64,000 nt of DNA from assembly GCF_910592395.1 (NCBI RefSeq), contig NC_088320.1, forward strand, positions 4,032,001 through 4,096,000, read 5' to 3'. Every line of letters begins with the position of its first letter. The first letter of the stretch is position 1. Below, piece by piece: positions 50,601-63,100 of this stretch. The DNA is from Lineus longissimus (Eukaryota > Nemertea > Pilidiophora > Heteronemertea > Lineidae). The notes under the pieces were generated by a model that worked only from the letters and a program-made list of their open reading frames with translations, did no database searches and was not told where the DNA came from. Both the position numbers and the translations under genes were made by a program.

Positions 50601-53600
50601 GTTTCTGACATGCAAACAAAAGCTTAGATAAAAACTTTTTTTCAGTTGGAGGTGAAACTTTGTGTTTAATACTAGAAGATGTAGAAAAGAGTCCCGCAGT
50701 TTTTCTGGGGAGACTTGACACGTCCCGCAGTTTTCTTTCTGGACTGTCACGTCTCTTCCAACGCAGCAAATTTGTGCGACTGATCGGATGGCGACGCTAT
50801 TACACTTCGAGAAATAGAAAACTGACTTTTTTATACTGGTCACTTCCCGCCGATTTCTCCATTGACTCCCATACTTTTTTTACTCACACTTGCCGTTGAC
50901 AAATTGGCACAACGTTATATGCAGTGGACACCGCCATTTCCTAAGTCGCCTCCGATCACTTTTTTCATCTCAGCTCACCATCTGATCAGCTAAGAGCGGT
51001 GACAGAAAAAAACAAGGCAGCTCGACTGACAGAAAATCTCCCTTGGGAATCGCAGACTCACAAGTTCCCCTCTCGCACCTCATCCCAGTTGTAATGGAAT
51101 TCCGTTTGGAATCCTTGAACGTGTATAAATGTACTGCATATATGTGTGTATATTCTACGATCGTTCTGGTAGAATCGTCCAGCTCAAAGCAGTGGAATTT
51201 TGCTGCTGTTGACAGCGCACCGATTTTGGAGTCACTGTTCAGGTAGGCCTACGTCGTTCATGTATTTCACTCTGATTTATACATATTTTGACGTTCGTAT
51301 TTTGAGAAAATTTATTAGTCGGTTGGATTCCGCATCTCAGAAATTTTCATCTAAGTCCTATCCGTAACGACCATTATTTGTCTCCATCGTTGCACCCTCC
51401 CCCCCCCCGGATATTTGTCTATTCAGGGACAACATGCACCTCTTTCCAGGCAATTTTCAAATCTGTTAACGTTTTTTGTGATATTTCATTTCGAATGCAT
51501 CAGTTTTACCAGGCCAGAATGTCTTCCCGGTATGCCCGGCATTTCGGCCAAGTGGGGCCGTCTATTCGCTTTCGCTGCGCATGCGCTATCTAGGTTTCAA
51601 ACTCCAATTTTATGAAATCTATTTAAGAATCTAAGAATTGTATAAAAAATGTGAACATTAAATGAACATATTTTAGATCGTATCGGGATTTTCGATCTCG
51701 GACTTCCTGGTTGTTACACTTGATGACAACCGGTAGTAAAAGTTGAGAATAGCCTGTATTGAGCATGTGAAACTCCTCCTGGTTTCAGATAGCCACGACC
51801 CCTCCACTCGTTATTACAAAGGGTTCAACCTCCTCTTATCTGGCACACGCCCGGGGACAAAGACACTTTAGGAGAGAATGTGCATAATATGGCGTTCTAT
51901 TGGAGCATTGACCTCTTATCATGGCACCAGCTGTCTCTCAACAAATCTCTCATCCAGGGGCATATGATTTCAACTATTTTCAAGATAATCATTTTTTTGG
52001 TAAAATATAGTTCATAAAGAGGTGAATGTGCCCAAAGGTTAACATTGAGACGTAGCATCCTCCTACAGCAGGCATTTGGATCGTTTCTATCTAGCCAATT
52101 GCGTTAGGCATACCCAAACCTATCGCAGCATCACATATATCGTCTCTTAATTCAGAGGATGTACCCGCTAGTATTTTTCAAGAGTAACATGACACTAAAA
52201 AAAAATTCCAGGAACGTTTTTTTTTTAAACTAGTCGGAATTGCCGGGTGTTTCTTGACGATTAACAGCCTACATTCTTTCAGTCTCGCATCCAATAACCA
52301 TTGCGTTTTTACTTCGTTTCGATTGGCGCAATTTGTCAAGAGAAATAATAATAGGTCTATTCAGCTTACCTCGCCCTATTTCGTAATTAACTATAGGCAG
52401 GTGTTACCTTCCTATTTACTCTATTCAAAGTGAAGCCATCAATCGTGACGGGTCATAAAGTATGACTAACATAGTACAATAGAGGATGGCTCTGCTTGGG
52501 CCTAATGCATGTATTAAGCCGATAACAATCATGCTTTCCATTGTATTTCATTTTTTCAAAAAGTCCTGCTCCAACAACTTAAGCTTTCCCAGCAACAACA
52601 ATAGGCCTAGCTGAGCATAATCTCCATTGTTGTACAAATATCTTTGTTGTAATGGAAAGACATAACAATAGCTGTGTTGTTCAAGAACATATTTCATTGT
52701 TTTATCATACATACATGTATGTACTTCCTTTTGTCCCAAATTGGTATTTTGATGACAAAGTCATATTTATCATAACTAATGCATAGTAACAAGGATCTAT
52801 ACTTGATAGTAGAGATAAGTTCGCTTTACATTGATATTCTATGGCCTACATTCGACATATCTGATGTGAACTAGTACTTAAAAAATATACTCTATGCACA
52901 TCTACTCGAATATCAAGTTTATAACCAAAACATTTAGGCTACTTTACTTCTAGTAAAAAAAGACGCTGACCTACTACCCCTATTAAAGGGACCTCTATCG
53001 ATATACTAATATCAATAGCTAAATATGATGCATCATGTAAAATGTATTATAGGCCTAGGCATACCCCACTTGCTATTTTAGACCACATATATGTGACATC
53101 AATGGGCAAATGTTAACATATATATTTCTATAAATGTCAAGAATACAAAGTAGCCTACGATACGAGAGATTTCTATAACACAGGGCAGATCAATAAAATT
53201 TGCTCCACATACCAAGATCGAGCAAAAGAAAGAATAATTTATGCTGACTCCGCCTAAATCGCTGGATGAGGAACTCATTATTTCAAACTTGAATCGAAAT
53301 AATCATTGCACGAAGGTAGATATGACATTTGACTTTGGATTCAAAATGATAATGCTATGATCTAGCCTAAACACAGCTTGCATATATTTGTAACCGCAGC
53401 CAATGACATGTTAGTCAAGGACAATAGAACGCTAAAATATCCAAGAATCAACATACATTATCGCTAAACAGACATGATAAAATGCGAATATCTTCATAGT
53501 ATACTAAGGTAGCTTCGAAACTAAGACTTGTAAATTACAGTGATGAACATTACCTAATTTAACTTACAAAATTGCCCTAGATTGAGAAAGTAGGCCTGTG

Positions 53601-53718
53601 TTCTCTGTTCCTAAAGTCGTCCAAATCTCCACAATGTATGCACGTGCTCCAATATGGCGGCCATCTTGGTGTCTTGATCAAAAATCGGCTATCGTCTGCG
53701 TCATTTTATGGTGTAGGG
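47682..53718. other. Non-coding spacer left of mir-993
   Basis: No gene could be supported. Protein-like frames at 48286-48748 (with a CKAVKCHTCSQQC cysteine cluster) and 50247-50543 (acidic) are short, have no upstream or downstream partner and match nothing I know. A C10 run lies at 51399-51408. The rest is unique AT-rich DNA. Confidence 0.45.
53652..53670 (-). promoter_or_regulatory. YY1/Pho-type palindrome next to mir-993
   Basis: On the minus strand this reads CCAAGATGGCCGCCATATT and contains the symmetrical ATGGC-C-GCCAT. It lies about 50 bp beyond the 3' side of the mir-993 hairpin. It matches the motif repeated in blocks A and B, but the surrounding sequence is not that repeat. The function is inferred. 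Confidence 0.3.
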
Positions 53719-53727
53719 ACGTTCTCG

Positions 53728-53750
53728 ATATACCTGTAGAAACGAGCTTC
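53728..53750 (-). ncRNA. mir-993: Predicted mature miR-993-3p
   Basis: Twenty-three bases from 53750 down to 53728, seed AAGCUCG. This is the dominant product of mir-993 in insects. The last bases (AUAU) differ from the fly's UCU ending. Confidence 0.85.
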
Positions 53751-53767
53751 TGTTTTCAAAAGAACAC

Positions 53768-53789
53768 ACAAACCCGGATCTACAGGGTA
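53768..53789 (-). ncRNA. mir-993: Predicted miR-993-5p (miR-10 seed)
   Basis: Twenty-two bases from 53789 down to 53768, seed ACCCUGU as in miR-10. It differs from canonical miR-10 only by GG in place of AA after the GAUCC core (CCGGGUUUGU against CCGAAUUUGU). Confidence 0.75.
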
Positions 53790-56700
53790 TATTTAGAATG
53801 TGTCGAATTTGCACAAAATCCTTGCAGAAATCGGTGATTTTTCCTGTTGTCTGCCACGATCCGTGAACCTGCTCCCTTGTGTAATGGAGACTCCGCAGTG
53901 CGTCGGAACCGAGGCTGTCTCGTTGACTGGTCGTTGCAACCGCACGACACTGATTCTTGAGTGCGATCAGAAATTGCCGAATAAAAGCAAACGACTTACG
54001 TAATTTGATCAAGCCTTTCAAAGAGCCATTTGAAGAAATCTGTTAATGCTCTTGCACGGAGACTGCGGCCCCTCTGATCCATTGAGCTGCGGCACCGGAC
54101 AGGTCCGTGTGAAGTATGGTGGGACTTACTCCAATGCGCTACCGTGGTATCATAACTAATGGTGTCGGCGTCTGAATACAATAAAGGTAAAAGATAATCA
54201 GGACAGCACGATGACAGGGTCAGATTGCAAGTTTTATGACTTGGCGTCTATTGAGCCAGATGTACTTTTCTACAAAGGTAGAGTTTATCTGGACGCCACT
54301 CGAATGAAGTGGGCAATATAATTTGGCGGATAGTTTATCAATACGGGACAACGGTATCTTTGTTGAATGCCAGTCACCCTTGATGTGCTTTATGTGACTT
54401 TGTCTTGTTCTATGTATAGCGGCACATGATAGATATGAAATGTACAGTTAACGATTGGGGTCATTGTCCATACTCTATTTTCACTTCTATAAAGTCAATC
54501 TCATAGTCACGTTCTCCTGACGTTGTATTTCTGCTTTCTGCAAAAGGCAGACATTTGGAAATAATCTTTTTGAGTCACATTAACATTAGTCATTTATATC
54601 GAAACCATGAATGATCCGAAAGTCATCGAATCTCAGACGAGAAAACACTTAATACGATATCATGACAAATGGTTTCCTCTTATTGCACTTTGTTTTAAAT
54701 TACATTTAGCTTTTTTGTAATGGGTTTTGCCAACACGTCCAAGCAAAAAAGACGGGTTTTTTTTCTCGAGAGAGATTCTTTACTTTTCCATGAAGGAATG
54801 AATGTAAAAAGTAAACTATTTTCGCAATATGGCAGAAATGCAATGCATTGTAACATGTACAATGCATTATGATATATAGTATTCATGACGGAGATATAGA
54901 CATTTATGATATTGTACAGGCGTATGTAGTGCCAAGCCACACAGTGTTCATGCCCAGTTATGAGCATGTATATGTGTCATACTAATCATCATACGTTATG
55001 TCTATTTCAGAAGTGATAAATAATAAAAACCACGACGACAATAATTTCCATTTGAACATTAATCGCCAACATGATGACAGCTTGTATAAAATGTAAACGT
55101 CAATCGATAACAATGAAGTGTCGTTGCGTTCTACAGCCAGACAACATACATAAGCAGTGCATGCAACAATGCAGGGTAAACTAAAAATAATGTCCCATAT
55201 TTTCACAATGGCCACGTAATTCTGTTCGAAAGAAAACATAAAAATATGATGGATGGCATTTTTATTTCTCAATGTAAATGGTGGAATGTCCTACATTTCC
55301 TAATCAAACAACTACTATTTTGTGTTTATTGGTGGTACTATTTTCTCTAAAACACGTATGATAAAAACATGTAGTGTAAAAGTTCAATTATACATGTGTG
55401 TACATGCGTTATTGTAGGTACTATCTTGGCAACACCAACATGAGAAGAAGCTTGACAATTTAAATGCATCACCAAAAGAGGACAGCACTGCTCAGTCCTG
55501 TCAAAATTTACTACATTTCGCATGAATCTAATTTTGACTAATACTGGGTATTAATTAACCACGCCTGACTCATACCCGGACATGGCAAGGGAGTTCAGAA
55601 ATTAACACAGATCAGGCCGATCAAAATCAGCTTAATATTTTTTCCATATTTTTTTTAAATCCACGCAGGATTTATTCGTCATCAGAGATGATCATTTTTT
55701 AAGAAACGTTTTATCGCGATGTATTAGAATTTTTAGGATTCTTTTCGTATTCATCTCGGAAATGCTATCCAGTGCGACTGCAGGTGACTCAATTAGCTTT
55801 GCATAATTAATACCTTGATAAAAGGGGCCGCGTGCAAAGGACAGGTGGTAAGCACACCATGCCTTATTACCCCTAGCATATTAACTTTGTATTATAATAG
55901 TCGTTGGGACCAGGTGCCAAGAAAGATGGTGAAACTATGATCGTCGTAGTTCACTGGGACCTGTCAGAAAGGAAGTTATCAACATGATATTCTCTTCAAG
56001 GAGATATTATCATAGTTATGTCTTCGGTTTTATGTATGGTCTTATTAGCCGTGTATATATGTCATACACTGCTGGTGTTAACTAAAACATGGCCACATTT
56101 AAAGACCTCGTACTGTTTCGAATTCCATTGATGATGGGCCTGTAACTTGCATGAACAAAAACGCTTTCTTTGAAAACGACATTGTACTCTATATTGTTGT
56201 TAATAATCATGTGTCACGAGCACAATTTATGTAAAAATTCCTGTGCTTCTTACTTCATATATATATATGGGACACCCTGTATCCCATGTGATTTATTTAC
56301 TCCACCTAGAGCCCCCTGACGTCTGAAAAATCAAAGATTACAAATATTCGACAAGCCATCGTTTGGAAAGATGAATGCTTTCACTGTCTTGGCCAAATCA
56401 GAATCCGTGTCAAATTAAGATGACAGCTACCTCACATGGAAAGATGTGCATCAATTCATCAAAGATCACATGGATAGTCATGTTGCTGGTTACATGAATT
56501 TGAATATTGTGCTCAGTGATTCTTTGCCCTTGTCGATTTTCCAGTTAAGAATATCAATTTTCGACATGTTTATCTTTACGTTGCATTTAACACTGGTTTA
56601 TAACAGCTTTTGTGAAATTTTCTTCGGGGTGGTTCATTCCAACAACATTAGGCAATAATCAAACACATGGTTTCTACAAAGTTTGCATAAATTTATCGGC

Positions 56701-56953
56701 AAGCATTACTTGAAATGGCAGAAGATAGATTTATAAATATCGGTTGATCATGCTACAACGAATTGTTCTTCGTGGCATAAGGTTTCTTCGCCCATTTTGA
56801 TAAGATCTCGTTTAGCCTCGCGTTCCCGAGAGAGTACGTGATCAGAAACTCCAACCCCGCGTACCAAACTCTAAATTGATCCGATATGCCAATTCCCAAT
56901 CTTCTCCCAAATTTATTGGTACCCATGTGGCGGACATGCCCGTGATGGGCTTG

Positions 56954-57081
56954 ACAATGGGTGATATGAATAAAGACTAGCAAATGCTTTTACTTCAATT
57001 TTGTACAGAAAGGCCTAGTGTAAATGTACATGGAGTTACAGATAAAAGCATTTACTACTCTTTATTCATATCACCCAATGT
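56954..57081. mobile_element. MITE-like palindrome, copy 1
   Basis: Arms of 39 bases (56954-56992 and 57043-57081) are inverted repeats with three mismatches: GGGTGATATGAATAAAGA then CTAGCAAATGCTTTTA. The 50-base centre contains 'gtgtaaatgtacatggagtt'. A related element lies at 60051. The whole could fold into one long hairpin. Confidence 0.85.
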
Positions 57082-57296
57082 GTAAGAGGACCACTAGTGG
57101 CATCTGGCATAAGTTGCCTGAAACAAGGACGTTACTAATCAATATTTCGAGAGTGTATTGACATTTTCGATGCCTAACGAACTTATTTTTGATATGTTAT
57201 TTGTCCCAACCCCTACTCATTTTGTAGATTCATAGTTCGATGCGGTTATATCGGCAGTTGTAATTTGATTCATCATAACAAATATCAAGGTCTTCT

Positions 57297-57316
57297 TCTC
57301 TCTCTCTCTCTCTCTC
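57297..57316. repeat. (TC)10 microsatellite
   Basis: Ten uninterrupted TC dinucleotides, preceded by tcttct. Confidence 0.95.
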
Positions 57317-60050
57317 GATACATGATATTGACAGCATTGATAGCACACGTATCAAAGACGACCACGAATCTTGAAATAAGATTACAAACAAATTGGCACC
57401 TTCCAATTTCTCTCAAATGTTAACAAACATGACTTCCATACGACCTTCAAAATAGTAATAAGGGATCACCGACCACTCGTGAGAGAGTGCACAGTGTCCC
57501 GTTAATTAAAATCCTCCCCGACTCGAGTAGCTAACCATGGCAACCAATCAACGCATGTCTGCCCCGAATACAAACTATATAGATAAATGTCTTTTGAATT
57601 AAATGTAAATCCCATATGCGAAGGTCAGAATGTGATGGGAAGGATATATGATCGATGCGGTTCCGATAACGTGGTTCTCTGCTAATCTACAGGCTTATGG
57701 CATTGTATGGCCTCTATCTAACTATTTTTTGACCGGGCAAACGAGCTAAGGATCGAGCCATTGTCACACTAAAATCTTCACCTTAAAAAAGTAGCTTGAC
57801 TTTCATTGTTCTGTTTTCTCATAAGAATTAGAAAACAAGAGTGTTGTATTCACTTCATTCTTATATTCCTTGGTATCAAAACGAATGCCATGCTTACCAA
57901 GAAAGTGTGATCAGTCAGTTAATGAAAGTGCATAATGCATGTTTTCTTAACATTCACGTAATACCCTAGCTACTTCGGTGTGATTGGCTGTATGGAAAGC
58001 CACATGCATGAAAAGAGGAAAACCGCACGTATGACAAAAGTTAAACATGCGTTTCTAACGCACACATACAGTGACCCAATTCAGCTTCAAAGATAAACAT
58101 TTTATTATGGCTTCCTAAACTTGCATGGCTTCTAGAAATTGCTATGGCTTTACTCGTTTACATTATTGAATCAAAGTCAATACTACTTCAGGGGCAAGGT
58201 CACAACGAGGCTTTGTACAAGAAAAAAGCAACTTTGCATTATAGCATGTTGTTCCCAATGACGCTCTCCATATACATGACTTGTAGAAAGTTAATAGCTT
58301 GTTACAAGATGGAGGACTCATCAACCAGAGGGACATCGTCTTGGCTTGTACATTGTCATGCCAAGAGCCAGTACAACGAATTATCTGTTTCCGATCGAAA
58401 GAAAGAAACGGAGGTGCGGGCTGATTGATTGCTACGCAAGTCAATTATTGGGTGTGGTCAGTCAGCGAGTCTTGGTTTTTGTACTGATTAACCTAGGGGC
58501 GTTCTAACCTATAGTCAGGGATGACATAAATCACCATCATGATAAGACTGTCCAAGTTATCAAAGGGGCCCATGTTATGTGCATACAGCATTCTCATGAT
58601 CGGATATGGATAATTAGACGTAAAGCTACGATTTGTTATATATTTCTAGAAAAGCGAAGAACGTGTGTAGAAGCACTTTTGAAGCAACACAAAAGTATCA
58701 CGTTTGTTGATAGCAGTTAGTTTTGCTTGGCCTCATCCGGCGGAGTATCACCAAGTTGGTGTCAATGGCTGGCTAATCCAACCAGAGGAAGTTTCAGCCG
58801 ACACTGCGGCGCTGTTTCGCCGCTGATAACCAAGAAGAACATCCAAAGGAACACTTCAGCAAGAAATCGATCAAAACAAATTAACTTTTCGTGTAAGGAA
58901 CATTTTTCGTTTCTTTAATAGGGTGGCCGTTTTCCTTTGAGGCGAAAACCCCTTTGCGACAAAAATAATTACTGGGTTGGCAGGAAACAGTCCTGTTTGT
59001 CGGACTCTCTTTTTTCGGGAGGAGATAATGTTGACCAATAAGGAAACAATCTATTTGCGAAGGAGGAAACGGCTATGGATATGACCTTTTTAAAGATGTG
59101 ATGGATGACGTACATAATGTTTATCTTCTTGCTTTGCTTAAAGTAGAATGACTTGAATAACTTGTCACTTCATGTCGTGTTCTTCACCAATAGATGTGAT
59201 CAGAAAATCAAAGCAGTATCTTATCGGTGTCCCTGATTAATACAGATGCACTATCTGCGGATGTCATCCTTACTGACCAGACTCATGTCTTGTCCAGATA
59301 AAAGGGTAAGAATCGACCTATCCCCCATGTTTAGCAAAAGAAAAAAGAAATATGGGGTACTGCAATAATACGTACTCCGTCATTGCAAGTACAATGAAGC
59401 CAAGAACTGCATACTGATTTGTCAGGGAACATTACCATAATGTCAGAGTCATTTTTTATCGACAAGAAAGGGACAAGTCCTTTTCAGGAAAGATATTTCG
59501 TGAGAAGGTATTGAGTAAGATTATAGGGCAGGACTAATGATCCTGACATGGACATGAGGTGTATTGAGCTAGCTTGCGATCAAGTCAAGGGTCATTACCC
59601 AAATCATCGTTAGCAATTCAACACGATTGTCCATTTCAAAAAGATTATCAATGTCTGTTGAAATTACATTCTTCTCATTTTTGCCAAGGACGCTGGCATA
59701 ATCACTGACCGGTAATGCACTAATTCCATTCCTTCAGGAACTTCGATGATTATGGTAATATACGTTGTTTTCTTTTGTGCGTCTATTATAACAAATGGAG
59801 GCCACATCCAGCATGGCTGCCAATTGTTATTAAAAGTAGGGGCGCAAGAGTTCGAAACTAGTCCAGCCATCATATTTTGCTCAGCTTCTTCTCGAACAAC
59901 ATTACGATTATGTTGACAGAATTACTATTTGATATCAACTTTTGCACCAAATAACGCGAACAAGGAAACATCCTCGAAGAATAAAACTGAGAACCTCTAT
60001 CAAATAAACTCACTTTACGGGTATATATAATGGTATGTCCTACACACAAC

Positions 60051-60169
60051 GGCTAATATTTATAAAGACTAGTAAATGCTTTTACTACACTTTTCTACAG
60101 AGATGGCAAGTGTAAATGTACATGAAGTTTAAAGTAAAAGCGTTTACTAGTCTTTTATAAATATCAGCC
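60051..60169. mobile_element. MITE-like palindrome, copy 2
   Basis: Arms at 60051-60085 and 60134-60169 are inverted repeats (GGCTAATATTTATAAAGACT then AGTAAATGCTTTTAC) with two mismatches and one indel. The centre 'gtgtaaatgtacatgaagtt' matches copy 1 in the same orientation. The outer parts of the arms differ between the two copies, while the inner AAAGACTAGnAAATGCTTTTA is shared. Confidence 0.85.
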
Positions 60170-63100
60170 AATGACATAAGTAGATCAGAGATTTCCAATG
60201 TTACAAAGTTGTAAAAACTCTCATCATGGTACCAACAATAACCCAGCTGAGGTGTAACTTCAAAAGTCCTTCATCAAAACAGATTTCTCGAAGAAATTGC
60301 CCATGTTCTCAAGTTCAATAGTCTCAACACGTTCGCGGCACTGGTGTTCTCACCATATCTTGTCACCTTCGATAGGTGTACCTGCTGAGCTTGCACCTTC
60401 TGTACTCCAACGTTGGAACCCTTCTAAAATGATTCGTTTTAGCATGACAATGGGTTTGAACTTGTTTAACCCAAGGTTTGCCACACAACGATATGTACAC
60501 AGCATATATATACTCTACCATCATCTATTGCATGTGATTCTCGATTATGTCTAGCAAATAATAGAAAATCAATAGGCTTCTAATAATAGGACAGGCCAGA
60601 CTGAACAAGCCGTTGAACATTGTATATACTGTTGCAATGCTCACTTGGAACATACTCAATGCAGAAGCATCCGAAGCAACAATTACATCAAATCAAGAGT
60701 ACTGAGCCGTCCATATTGCCCATACTAGGGATTTGATGCATATCTGATCATCCCTGACGCAGGCCAGCCCTGCAAGTTGGAATTTGTTTCATACATGTAT
60801 ATTTTTGTCTCATGATACGTGGCGCCATATCATATAAGTCACTTGTTTTGAGTTACTCCGCCGTATGTACCCAATGTCCTTGGCGACCCGTCCCTCATCT
60901 GTCTTGTCATGAAGCCAACACAGGAGCCTCCCGAGCTTCACAATGAGCCTGGATTATAAGCTAGAAACATTGACAGCGCTTAATTGCTAGGATGATACCA
61001 CTGGATCCCCTGGAAAATTGCCGTATCTGTTCATCAAAGGCACCGCCGGAGATAGCTGACTGCGGGATCACCAGCCACCAGTAACTAGGGAATAGACGGC
61101 GCGAGATGTTATTAGGAAATGGATTTGTGCTCGTGTTGGGGTCTAGGGACCTAGGGAGGCGAGTACTGTCTGAATCATGGAGGCAGAAGGGGATAAAACA
61201 CTGACGAATCATCGGGTTGGGGCAGTAGCTATTCGATGAACAGAATTGTGAGTCCCATAAATTATTATTAATGCCTATTTCAAAACGTGAGAGAAGCATT
61301 TTATTAGGGCCTAAAATACTTACACAAGAGATGATAATGCATGGTTTTCTACTGAGGATTTGTTGAAAACGTTCTCCCATGGTCGATTTTGACCGAGTTC
61401 ATTACATGTTATTCGTCAGAACAACCTGGCAACAAAGTCAAACAAAATATCCGAAGACTCGAATAAAATATGTAAAACAGGGCCGTCAACTGATGCTAGA
61501 CTTGTTTAAGTCTGTAAAACATAGTATGAGTAGGCATGGTGAAGGTTTTATATTTCATTCGTTTGAAGCCCAGTGGGATAGTTATAAAAATCGCATTTCC
61601 CCGCATTTTGAGATTATAAAAGACCAGCATGAACTTTCCATGAAACACTGCTCGATTTCAGTATGATTAACTAAAATATGCCATCGTTTGAAAAATGGGA
61701 AAAGAAATTTTATAAAATTTGATTTATTCAGAAGAAAATGTGATTTATGCACTTATCTTAATTTTGCTTCTTAACCAATAACAAGCTACACATACCCTGC
61801 CATCAAAATAGAAAATAATTATCAGGGAGGCTGAATAAAGTAACCTATTTGTAACATTCTGTGCCGATCTGTCAGTTTCAATACTACGCGAATGGGTACT
61901 ACATCTTCGCGCTGCTTCACTGAAAGCTTCAAAGCAGGCGAGGCATGGAGCGGTGAACAAATTCCCTTTGATATAACCGACATCACAGACGCCGCGTCCC
62001 TGCGTTCCCTCTACCTATTTTCCGTTATCTTAGTCTCGGAGTTCGTGACCTTTCGATCTTCTTCAAGAAATATGGTAGAAATATCCAGGAATTGTTAACA
62101 TTTCTCGCGATGATTGAACATATGATCAATTTCCTATATCGGATTGCCTCATGCTCCGATGAAAATGTTCAGAATTTGGAAATTTATTTTGCGGCCCTTA
62201 CGCCGACACAAAGGTCACCCCTGGATCCCTTTGTCCTCGCTTTGATAAATCGCTAATAAAGGCACTGATTATTCTAATCATTACCACGTGATTTAGTGCA
62301 TGATGTGCAAACATCCGTATCACATCTTAACCCAAGAGAATAAGATAGAAGTTTGTCAGGATGCTGCCAAAAATTCAGTTAGTTTAGAACTTGTAAAAAG
62401 CCCACCCTGGTGCCCTACAGCATGTTCCGTTTTATCAGATATATATGCACATATTTTTTTAAAAAAGAGTTGAAGAGGAGTCTTCTCAAGACACTATAAC
62501 TTTTAGGTAATATTTCTTTTGTCATAGATCTTGTTCGTTAATTTGATTGAGATTTGCAAAAATTGCCAGATTTTGTCAAGTGTTTTTAACGTCATACTGA
62601 CGCGCAAAATATGGCATAACAATGTGTATCATTGTAATTCGATTGCAGCATCAAGGTTTAAAGTAAATTTCTTCCTTACACCACGCTGGCTTCATCAAAT
62701 TACTTTTTGCGAAGAAGAAACCTACCATCCTTTTTTTCTTCTGAAATGCTATAATTGAATGTCGCATTCTGCTTCCTTTTTTATTTTTTTAAAGAGAGAT
62801 CGGAAATATCTGCTACACGACTTAATGAAATTCTATCCATCACGGTTAGTCGAATTAAATTATAGCAGTTTCTTGCTCGTTGACGTTGTAACCTAGAAAG
62901 AACACGGACCGAAACACGGAAATTGCATGATCCAAACAGGACATATGGGGAAAATTTAAAAAGAACACATTCTGGACAATTCTTTCAAGAGATTGAGTAA
63001 GTTTAGCGGCTACACTCTTGGGACAGGTTCAACGTTCCTGAGCTTTTGAAAAATCATTTAATGCGGCGGCCAACAAAACATGCATCCCGTTGAGGGAGTT

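Larger units (their letters stand above)
53719..53801 (-). ncRNA. mir-993: mir-993 precursor hairpin (mir-10 family)
   Basis: MicroRNA precursor that represses target mRNAs after Drosha/Dicer processing. On the minus strand the 3' arm reads GAAGCUCGUUUCUACAGGUA (then UAU), which matches insect miR-993-3p as I know it except near its 3' end. The 5' arm reads ACCCUGUAGAUCCGGGUUUG within UA...U, keeping the miR-10 seed. The arms pair across UAUACC/GGUAUA and CUGUAGA/UCUACAG with small internal bulges. A lower stem pairs ACAUUCU with AGAACGU (6 of 7). The loop is about 17 bases, around uucuuuugaaaac. The 3' arm excludes miR-10 and miR-100, whose star arms differ. The gene lies about 47 kb downstream of Hox4 on the opposite strand. 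A 106-codon open frame over it is a shadow. Confidence 0.94.

Noticed and set aside
53701-54021. 106-codon minus-strand open frame
   Set aside because: It runs straight through the mir-993 hairpin; conservation there is explained by the RNA, not a protein.
54046-54160. Short plus-strand frame containing SCGTGQVRVKYGG, slightly like a thrombospondin type 1 repeat
   Set aside because: Only about 40 codons, lacks the full cysteine and tryptophan pattern, and has no neighbouring exons.
61379-61666. 95-codon plus-strand open frame
   Set aside because: No family resemblance or splice context; chance frame.
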